Positions 1 to 4,683 of a stretch of DNA of 8,033 nt are shown here, piece by piece. The stretch covers positions 1 through 8,033 of the forward strand of contig DATAAN010000175.1 in the NCBI GenBank assembly GCA_036260105.1, read 5' to 3'. The first letter of the stretch is position 1. Each line of letters starts with the position of its first letter. Origin of the DNA: JAJCYE01 sp036260105. GTDB taxonomy: Bacteria > Actinomycetota > CADDZG01 > JAHWKV01. Position numbers and translations under genes: made by a program. The notes beneath the pieces were generated by a model. The model saw nothing but the letters and a program-made list of their open reading frames with translations, was not told the DNA's origin and ran no database searches.

Positions 1-381
1 CCGGTCGGATACGCCCCGGGCAACCTGGTCAAGGTGGAGATCATGCTCGCCGGCTCCCCGGTCGACGCCTTCAGTGCCATCATCCACAAGGACAACGCCT
101 ACTACTACGGCCGCAAGATGGCGGAGAAGTTGCGGGAGCTCATCCCCCGCCAGCAGTTCGACATAGCCATCCAGGCATCCATCGGATCTCGGATAATTGC
201 GCGTGAGACAATCAAGGCGTACCGCAAAGACGTGATCGCCAAGTGCTACGGAGGAGACATCACGCGCAAGCGGAAGCTCCTCGAGAAGCAGAAGGCCGGC
301 AAGGCCAGGATGAAGCACGTCGGGTCGGTAGAGGTACCTCAGGAGGCCTTCATGGCCGCACTGAAGTTGAACGACAAGTGA
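1..381 (+). CDS. lepA: Elongation factor 4 (LepA), 3' end only
   Basis: This is the C-terminal part of the translational GTPase LepA/EF4, which binds the ribosome and is linked to back-translocation and ribosome assembly. The frame is open from base 1 (PVGYAPGNLVKVEIM...) and ends at TGA 379-381, so the start and the whole GTPase domain lie upstream of the window. About 126 residues are visible. They contain the typical LepA C-terminal domain: a segment rich in Asp/Ala/Tyr ending in YYYGRKMAEKLRELIPRQ, then the family hallmark IQASIGSRIIARETIKAYRKDV, shown here only as its core ASIGSRIIARETIKA, then AKCYGGDITRKRKLLEKQK and KARMKHVGSVEVPQEAF. These basic and Tyr-rich blocks are specific to LepA and absent from EF-G. 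A 15-nt gap separates it from hrcA, so the two are probably co-transcribed. The identification is essentially certain. Confidence 0.97.
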   Translation, partial: PVGYAPGNLVKVEIMLAGSPVDAFSAIIHKDNAYYYGRKMAEKLRELIPRQQFDIAIQASIGSRIIARETIKAYRKDVIAKCYGGDITRKRKLLEKQKAGKARMKHVGSVEVPQEAFMAALKLNDK

Positions 382-396
382 TGAGGAGCAGTCGGG

Positions 397-1455
397 ATGT
401 CTTTGACGTACCCATCGATGCCGGGCGCCGCCGGGCGGGCGCTCGACCGGCGGAAGGCGTCGATCCTGCGTGCGATCGTCCGGGAGTACGTTAAGAGCGG
501 GCAGCCGGTCGCCTCTAAGACGCTCGTCGAGAAGTACCGCCTCCAGGTTTCGGCCGCCACCATCCGCAACGACATGGCGGTGCTGGAGGAGCTGGGATAC
601 ATCGTCCAGCCCCACACCTCGGCGGGCCGCATTCCAACCGATCTGGGTTACCGCTGGTTCGTCGACAACTGGCCCGGTCCGTCCTGGCCGCAGATCACCG
701 ACGACGACCGCCGGGCCATCGACGTCGTCCTGGACGCCGAGTTCCGGGGACTCGAGTACACGCTGGACTCCACCTCGCAGGTGCTGTCCACGGTCACGGA
801 GGCCGCCGGCATCGCAGTGGCTCCGCCCTCCCGGCGCAGCCAGCTGCGGCGGCTGGATCTGATCATGCGGGACGCCCGCCGGGCCACTCTTCTGCTGGTC
901 GCCCGCAACGGCGAGGTCCAGCAGGGCGTCGTCGAGTTCGGCGACGAGAAGACCGAAGACGACCTCGAAGACCTCGCCAGGGCGCTGAACGCCAAGCTGG
1001 AGGGTGTCGACTTCGAGCGGCTGTCGGAGACGGTGCTCGCCGGGGAGAACGTGCCGGCCGACTGGAAGGCAGTCGCTGCCGAGATCGCGGACGTCATCGA
1101 GGAGGGGGCCAGCCAGCGGATCTTCCGGGGCGGCACCGCCAACATCCTGTCGCCCAGGCTGTTCTCCGACATGGAGACGGTGCAGTCGATCGTCGACGCG
1201 CTGGAGCACCCGCGAGTGTTGTCGGGGCTCATGACGGCGGTCAGCGAATCGGCGACCGTGCTGGTCTTCATCGGCCACGAGGTACCCGTGGAGCAGATGC
1301 GGGCGTGCACCGTGATCTTCGCCCCGTACGGGACCGAGGACAGGCGGGGCAGCGTCGGAGTCATCGGCCCGACACGAATGGATTACCCGCACACGATCGC
1401 GGCGGTCGAGGCCGTCGCCCGGCGCCTTAGCGCACTGCTGGAAAGCGCGGGATAG
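397..1455 (+). CDS. hrcA: Heat-inducible transcription repressor HrcA
   Basis: HrcA is a cytoplasmic repressor of class I heat-shock genes. It binds the CIRCE inverted repeat and is kept active by GroEL. The product is 352 aa, close to the usual length of about 340. A winged-helix N-terminal domain covers residues about 14-92, with the signature PVASKTLVEKY, then SAATIRNDMAVLEELGYI, then HTSAGRIPTDLGYRWFVD. The C-terminal dimerisation/GAF-like part ends with VFIGHE, GSVGVIGPTRMDYPHTIAAVE and a closing helix, all typical of the family. ATG 397 is chosen because AGGAG at 384-388 lies 8 nt upstream; the in-frame ATG at 418 has no comparable site. It is 15 nt after lepA and 10 nt before dnaJ, the usual hrcA-dnaJ pairing. 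I found no CIRCE element (TTAGCACTC-N9-GAGTGCTAA) in the window, so its targets are probably elsewhere. Confidence 0.98.
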   Translation: MSLTYPSMPGAAGRALDRRKASILRAIVREYVKSGQPVASKTLVEKYRLQVSAATIRNDMAVLEELGYIVQPHTSAGRIPTDLGYRWFVDNWPGPSWPQITDDDRRAIDVVLDAEFRGLEYTLDSTSQVLSTVTEAAGIAVAPPSRRSQLRRLDLIMRDARRATLLLVARNGEVQQGVVEFGDEKTEDDLEDLARALNAKLEGVDFERLSETVLAGENVPADWKAVAAEIADVIEEGASQRIFRGGTANILSPRLFSDMETVQSIVDALEHPRVLSGLMTAVSESATVLVFIGHEVPVEQMRACTVIFAPYGTEDRRGSVGVIGPTRMDYPHTIAAVEAVARRLSALLESAG

Positions 1456-1465
1456 TAAAAACACA

Positions 1466-2560
1466 ATGCCGAGGGACTACTACGAAGTTCTGGGCGTCTC
1501 GCGTGACGCCTCAGAGGAAGAGCTGAAGAAGGCGTACCGCAGGCTGGCCCGGCAGTGCCACCCCGACGCCAACCCGGACGACCCCGAAGCCGAAGCCAAG
1601 TTCAAGGAGCTTGGTGAGGCCTACGCGGTCCTTTCCGATCCGAACCGGCGGAGCACCTACGACCGATTCGGATCGGCGAGCAGCGTGGGCGGCGGCTTCG
1701 ACCCGTTCGACATATTCGCCTCCTTCTTCGGCGGCGATCCGTTCGGCTTCGGCGGCGGCCGCCGGAGCGGTCCCCAGCGGGGCCGTGACTTGGTCGTGGC
1801 GCTGGAGCTGACGCTGGAGGAGGTCGTCACCGGTGTGACGAAGAGCTTCCCCGTGCGGAGCATGCGCAACTGCACCCGGTGCCACGGGTCGGGGGCCGAG
1901 CCGGGAACCAGCTCCACCACCTGCGACCGCTGTGGCGGGTCGGGGACGATCCGGACCATGCAGCGCGGGTTCTTCGGCAACGTCGTGACCGCCTCGACCT
2001 GCCCGGAGTGCCGGGGGGTGGGCGAAAAGATCAACGACCCCTGCATCGAGTGCCAGGGCGAGGGCCGGATCGAGCGGGAGGAGGAGGTCAAGGTCGAGGT
2101 GCCGGCCGGCGTGGAGGACGGCATGCAGCTGCGAGTGACCGGCCGCGGGGAGGCCGGGCCGCGAGGCGGCATCGCCGGAGACCTCTACGTGCAACTGCGG
2201 GTCAAGGAGAAGAAGGGCTTCGCCAGGGAGGGCGACGACCTGATCGTATCCGTGGAGCTGCCCTTCACCCAGGCCGCGCTCGGCACGACGCTCAAAATCG
2301 ACTCAATCGACGGCAAGGTCGAGGTCGAGGTGCCGCCGGGCACCCAGCCCGGTGAGACGGTCCTTGTCCGGGGCGCCGGCGTGACCCACCTCAACCGCGG
2401 GGGCCGGGGGGACATGGTGGTCAAGCTGAACGTGCGGGTTCCGACCAACCTGTCCAGCGAGGAGGATCAGCTGATCCGCAAGCTCGCCGCCCTGCGAGGC
2501 GAGGACGTCTCCGAGCATCAAGGCTTCATGGACAAGATCCGGAACGCCTTCAAGGTGTGA
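1466..2560 (+). CDS. dnaJ: Molecular chaperone DnaJ (Hsp40)
   Basis: This Hsp40 co-chaperone stimulates the DnaK ATPase and delivers unfolded clients. All domains of a type-I DnaJ are present in 364 aa. The J-domain covers residues 1-69, with the essential HPD at 32-34. A Gly/Phe-rich linker follows at about 75-100 (GGGFDPFDIF, FFGGDPFGFGGG). Four zinc-binding CxxCxGxG motifs begin at C136, C153, C179 and C193 (CTRCHGSG, CDRCGGSG, CPECRGVG, CIECQGEG). Two client-binding beta-domains follow, including VPAGVEDGMQLRVTGRGEAG and the closing VRVPTNLSSEEDQLIRKLA. The start is ATG 1466, 10 nt after hrcA, with only a weak ribosome-binding site, so coupling to hrcA is likely. The stop overlaps the rsmE start. 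By its hrcA linkage it corresponds to the second DnaJ (DnaJ2) of actinobacteria, not the one in the dnaK operon; that is inference from context. Confidence 0.98.
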   Translation: MPRDYYEVLGVSRDASEEELKKAYRRLARQCHPDANPDDPEAEAKFKELGEAYAVLSDPNRRSTYDRFGSASSVGGGFDPFDIFASFFGGDPFGFGGGRRSGPQRGRDLVVALELTLEEVVTGVTKSFPVRSMRNCTRCHGSGAEPGTSSTTCDRCGGSGTIRTMQRGFFGNVVTASTCPECRGVGEKINDPCIECQGEGRIEREEEVKVEVPAGVEDGMQLRVTGRGEAGPRGGIAGDLYVQLRVKEKKGFAREGDDLIVSVELPFTQAALGTTLKIDSIDGKVEVEVPPGTQPGETVLVRGAGVTHLNRGGRGDMVVKLNVRVPTNLSSEEDQLIRKLAALRGEDVSEHQGFMDKIRNAFKV

Positions 2561-3306
2561 GCCGTACCGAGCATCACGGCCACTTCTTCACCGACCCCTC
2601 CTACATCACCGACGCTGCAGTAGTCCTCCGGGACGCCAACGCCCACCACCTCAAGGTGCGCAGGGCGAAGCCCGGTGACCGGATCCATGTCGGCGACGGC
2701 GCCGGGCGACTGGTGGAGGCGGAAATCTTGACCGCCGGCTCGGCGGAAGTTCTCGCCCGCGTCGTCGAGTCCCGCACGGTGGAGCGGCCGTCCACTCGCC
2801 TTGCCGTCTTCCAGGGCATCGCAAAGTCCGGAAAGGTCGATTGGGTCGTCGAGAAGCTGGTCGAGTTGGGGGTCGACGAGGTCGCCGTCTTCGCCGCCGG
2901 CCGAAGCGTTCCTGTGTGGGAGTCCGCGAAGGGCGAGGTGCTTCGCGCTCGGTGGGAGAGGGTCGCACTGGCCGCCTCCAAGCAGTCGCGCAGAGCATGG
3001 ATTCCCCAGGTCAGCGGCCCGCTGGACCCGGCCGAATTCCTCAAGCGGGTGAAGGCGGTGGGAAGCGTGCTTGTGGCCGACCCGAGTGCGCATACCAGCC
3101 TGGGCGCCTTCCTGGCCGATCTCGGCCGTCCTCCGGAGGTCGGTGTGGTGATCGGCCCCGAAGGCGGCCTTACCCGCGAGGAGATCGAAGCACTGGTCGA
3201 GGCCGGCGCAACTCCCGTCACTTTGGGATCCCAGATCCTTAGAACGGAGACCGCCGGGCTGGCGCTCTCCGCGGTCGTTCTGCACCACCTCGGCCGCTTG
3301 GGCTGA
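2557..3306 (+). CDS. rsmE: 16S rRNA (uracil1498-N3)-methyltransferase RsmE
   Basis: RsmE is a SPOUT-class SAM-dependent enzyme that methylates N3 of U1498 in helix 44 of 16S rRNA. The product is 249 aa, a normal length. A PUA-like N-terminal domain covers residues about 5-72, with HHLKVRRAKPGDRIHVGDG. The catalytic SPOUT domain begins near 80. Family motifs are GIAKSGKVDWVVEKLVELGV (residues 88-107), RWERVALAASKQSRRAWIP (132-150), VVIGPEGGLTREEIE (197-211) and the knot/SAM segment LGSQILRTETAGL (223-235). The usual Arg before ILRTETA is Gln here. The start is GTG 2557, whose GTGA overlaps the dnaJ stop by 4 nt, indicating translational coupling. An adjacent GTG at 2555 is out of frame. This dnaJ-rsmE order is common in Gram-positive bacteria. 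No clear terminator follows. Confidence 0.97.
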   Translation: MSRTEHHGHFFTDPSYITDAAVVLRDANAHHLKVRRAKPGDRIHVGDGAGRLVEAEILTAGSAEVLARVVESRTVERPSTRLAVFQGIAKSGKVDWVVEKLVELGVDEVAVFAAGRSVPVWESAKGEVLRARWERVALAASKQSRRAWIPQVSGPLDPAEFLKRVKAVGSVLVADPSAHTSLGAFLADLGRPPEVGVVIGPEGGLTREEIEALVEAGATPVTLGSQILRTETAGLALSAVVLHHLGRLG

Positions 3307-3348
3307 GCCTCCGCCGCCACGCACATTTCACGCTTGAGGGCCTTCCGC

Positions 3349-3377
3349 TGGAGAAAACCGCAAAAGTGACGTAGAGT
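3349..3377 (+). promoter_or_regulatory. Candidate promoter of the bldD-like gene
   Basis: A TGGAGA -35-like hexamer (3349-3354, 4 of 6 to TTGACA) is separated by 17 bp from TAGAGT (3372-3377), which fits the actinobacterial TAnnnT -10 pattern. The predicted start is near 3383-3385, giving a leader of about 68 nt. The -10 hexamer lies inside the inverted repeat at 3366-3380, so a protein bound there would block RNA polymerase. The call rests on motif and spacing only. Confidence 0.5.
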
Positions 3378-3380
3378 CAC
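3366..3380. promoter_or_regulatory. BldD-box-like operator 1
   Basis: GTGAC-N5-GTCAC is a perfect 5-bp-arm inverted repeat covering the predicted -10 of the adjacent bldD-like gene. Against the BldD operator consensus as I recall it, nTnACnC(A/T)GnGTnAn, it matches 8 of 9 fixed positions; the only mismatch is T for the first central C. BldD of Streptomyces is known to bind and repress its own promoter, so an autorepression site is a natural reading. Confidence 0.6.
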
Positions 3381-3405
3381 ATAGCGTGGTAGCTAGGCGG
3401 GAATG

Positions 3406-3424
3406 TCGTCACGCGCTGTGACGA
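3406..3424. promoter_or_regulatory. BldD-box-like operator 2 in the leader
   Basis: TCGTCAC-N5-GTGACGA is a perfect 7-bp-arm inverted repeat. Its core 15-mer at 3408-3422 matches 7 of 9 fixed positions of the recalled BldD consensus; the two mismatches are the central W and G. Its centre (3415) is 42 bp from the centre of box 1 (3373), close to four helical turns, which places both sites on the same DNA face. It lies in the predicted leader, 27 nt before the ATG. It could alternatively act as an RNA hairpin. Confidence 0.5.
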
Positions 3425-3451
3425 GCCTCGCGGGGATCGGGGGTTTCACTC

Positions 3452-3919
3452 ATGAGTTACGCATCGATGGTGGGGGAGCGGCTCCGCAACATCCGGCTGC
3501 AGAAGGGTCTGTCTCTCCACGACGTCCAGAGTGCCTCGAAGATGGAATTCAAGGCATCGGTGCTCGGCGCCTACGAGCGTGGCGAGCGCAGCATCTCCGT
3601 TCCTCGCTTGGAACGCCTGGCCCGCCTCTACCAGGTGCCGGTGGACCACCTCCTGCCTCGGAGCGGCGACAAAGCCGAGGTGCCCCTCGAGATGACTCTG
3701 GAGAAGCTGCGGATCGACCTGCGGCAGCTGGAGCAGACCGACGATCCCGGGGGTCAGGTCCTGCAGCGTTACCTGAACCTGGTGCAGATCCGCCGGAACG
3801 ACTTCAACGGCAAGGTTCTGACCATCCGGAGCGACGACCTGCGGGTCCTGGCAAGCGTCCTCGACATGTCCCTGGACGAGCTGGCGCAACGGATCGAGGA
3901 GCTCGGGGTCAAGGCCTAG
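3452..3919 (+). CDS. bldD: BldD-like transcriptional regulator with c-di-GMP binding motif
   Basis: The product is 155 aa and resembles Streptomyces BldD over its whole length. BldD is the master repressor of sporulation genes, whose DNA-binding dimer is assembled by tetrameric cyclic-di-GMP. The N-terminal XRE-type helix-turn-helix (residues about 8-68) contains GERLRNIRLQKGLSLHDV and YERGERSISVPRLERLARLY followed by VPVDHLLP. A short linker leads to the C-terminal domain (about 80-155), with LQRYLNLVQIRRNDFNGKVL and TIRSDDLRVLA. The c-di-GMP signature RxD-X8-RxxD is intact: R115-N-D117, eight residues, R126-S-D-D129. It corresponds to R114/D116/R125/D128 of S. coelicolor BldD, offset by one. 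ATG 3452 has a G-rich site (CGGGGG, around 3438-3443) upstream. Two BldD-like boxes precede it, suggesting autoregulation. Whether this organism sporulates is unknown; BldD-like proteins may regulate other processes in non-sporulating relatives. Confidence 0.92.
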   Translation: MSYASMVGERLRNIRLQKGLSLHDVQSASKMEFKASVLGAYERGERSISVPRLERLARLYQVPVDHLLPRSGDKAEVPLEMTLEKLRIDLRQLEQTDDPGGQVLQRYLNLVQIRRNDFNGKVLTIRSDDLRVLASVLDMSLDELAQRIEELGVKA

Positions 3920-4083
3920 GTCGCTTCTTCAACTAGCCCGAGCGGCCACTGCATTTCACCACGACCAAGGGCGAATCCGACGCGTGCTGACCCTCCTAGC
4001 TCTATAAGGTAATGGGAAGGTCTAACCATGCCGGTTCACGCCTAGAAGTCGTTCTAAAACCTCGAAAAACTAGTACAATCCGC

Positions 4084-4112
4084 TTGAACAAGGTCGGCTA
4101 CAGGACTAGAGT
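4084..4112 (+). promoter_or_regulatory. Candidate sigma-70-type promoter of the four-gene operon
   Basis: TTGAAC (4084-4089, 4 of 6 to TTGACA) lies exactly 17 bp from TAGAGT (4107-4112, TAnnnT). This is the best promoter match in the 234-bp gap after the bldD-like gene. The predicted start is near 4119, giving a leader of about 35 nt. The rest of the gap (3920-4083) is visibly more AT-rich than the genes and holds no convincing gene or terminator. A TATAAG at 4003-4008 lacks a good -35, and a TACAAT at 4074-4079 is preceded only by a poor TTCTAA. Confidence 0.6.
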
Positions 4113-4118
4113 CTCTAA

Positions 4119-4132
4119 CGGAAACGATTCCG
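4119..4132. repeat. Short inverted repeat at the predicted transcript start
   Basis: CGGAA-ACGA-TTCCG is a perfect 5-bp-arm inverted repeat that starts at the predicted +1 of the operon and is followed by GGGTTTTAG. It could be an operator, a 5' stabilising hairpin, or chance. The stem is too short to call it a terminator. Confidence 0.35.
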
Positions 4133-4153
4133 GGTTTTAGTTAGGAGGCTCGT

Positions 4154-4378
4154 ATGGCAGGTATCGCTCTCAGCGGTTACCGGCTCGGCCACTCACCTAG
4201 GGCGCTCCGGCAATTCGCTGCCGGACGGGTCTGTGCCGAACCGGGGTGCACCACCACCTTGTCCGTCTACAACGGCCAGGACAAGTGCTCGATTCACAAA
4301 CACCCGACCAAGCCGCCGCGCAACCGCGGCCGGCGAATGGTGACCTACGAGACGGCAAAAGGAGGAGAGGTCCGATGA
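4154..4378 (+). CDS. Small protein with putative CCCH zinc site
   Basis: This 74-aa basic protein of unknown function starts at ATG 4154, with a strong AGGAGG at 4143-4148 (5 nt spacing). The centre carries C27-x4-C32-x12-C45-x2-H48 (RVCAEPGCTTTLSVYNGQDK then CSIH), the spacing of a small treble-clef or zinc-ribbon-like metal site. The tail is basic (KHPTKPPRNRGRR). The block GCxTxLSxYN...CxxH resembles short uncharacterised actinobacterial proteins I have seen, but I cannot name the family. It has no signal peptide or membrane segment. The stop overlaps the next start (ATGA, 4375-4378), so the two small genes are translationally coupled. Zinc binding and a nucleic-acid or protein-binding role are inference. 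The strong ribosome-binding site, promoter and coupling make it a real gene rather than a chance frame. Confidence 0.78.
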   Translation: MAGIALSGYRLGHSPRALRQFAAGRVCAEPGCTTTLSVYNGQDKCSIHKHPTKPPRNRGRRMVTYETAKGGEVR

Positions 4379-4644
4379 CGCAGGAATCCGACCGCAGGTT
4401 CATCGGCTCCGAGAAGCACATCACGTTCGGCGGCACGCAAGCCGGCAACGTCAACATCCCGGGCGGCCTGAGGGCGCCGGAGCCGGTCCGCCACCCGGCG
4501 ATGCACCGGGCGCAGCCCAAGCCCTCGCCCCGGGTCGAACCACAGTTCATCGGCTCGGACCGCCACATCACTTTCGGCGGCACGCAAGCCGGCAACGTCA
4601 ACATCCCCGGCGGACTTCGCATGCCGGTCAAGACCCAGCACTAA
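4375..4644 (+). CDS. Small two-repeat protein of unknown function
   Basis: The product is 89 aa and almost all of its recognisable content is one motif present twice: FIGS-[EK/DR]-HITFGGTQAGNVNIPGG-LR at residues 9-33 and 58-82. The two 25-residue copies differ only at two positions (EK versus DR). They are joined by a Pro/Arg/His-rich linker (APEPVRHPAMHRAQPKPSPR). There is no cysteine, signal peptide or membrane segment. The Gly/Asn/Thr-rich motif with alternating hydrophobics suggests a short beta-hairpin or an extended binding peptide, not a stand-alone globular enzyme. ATG 4375 overlaps the previous stop by 4 nt and has AGGAGG at 4360-4365 (9 nt spacing). A longer upstream extension in the same frame runs inside the preceding gene and lacks such a site. 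I do not recognise the family. A role as a ligand for the neighbouring two-domain helical protein is speculation. Confidence 0.77.
   Translation: MTQESDRRFIGSEKHITFGGTQAGNVNIPGGLRAPEPVRHPAMHRAQPKPSPRVEPQFIGSDRHITFGGTQAGNVNIPGGLRMPVKTQH
4399..4620 (+). repeat. Tandem coding repeat, two 75-bp units 147 bp apart
   Basis: The units are 4399-4473 and 4546-4620. By hand count 64 of 75 bases match. An uninterrupted 35-bp identical core begins at TTCGGCGGCACGCAAGCC in each copy. Eight of the 11 differing bases leave the protein unchanged apart from the EK-to-DR pair, so the peptide is conserved more strictly than the DNA. This indicates selection on the motif after an older duplication. Confidence 0.9.
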
Positions 4645-4683
4645 CCAGGCCTGCAAGCATCGAGATTGGAAAGGAAGCAGTAG

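Noticed and set aside
381..1466. CIRCE element near hrcA/dnaJ for autoregulation.
   Set aside because: No TTAGCACTC or GAGTGCTAA half-site was found here or elsewhere in the window. The nearest similar string, TTAGCGCACTG at about 1427, has no partner.
2518..3380. Minus-strand frames of about 260 codons opposite rsmE.
   Set aside because: rsmE motifs (GPEGG, LRTETA) in the plus frame are decisive, and the antisense products show no family features.
3403..3936. A 177-codon plus-strand frame overlapping the bldD-like gene.
   Set aside because: It is out of phase with the clear BldD homologue and its product is Pro/Gly/Arg-rich with no recognisable domain.
3920..4083. Small RNA, leader peptide or cyclic-di-AMP type riboswitch in the AT-richer gap after the bldD-like gene.
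   Set aside because: It contains only a 5-codon frame at 4028 and no conserved riboswitch core or terminator hairpin, and the predicted operon promoter lies downstream of most of it.
4246..4374. Longer version of the 89-aa repeat protein starting at 4246.
   Set aside because: The extension lies wholly inside the preceding gene in another phase, and the strong AGGAGG at 4360-4365 plus ATGA coupling support the start at 4375.
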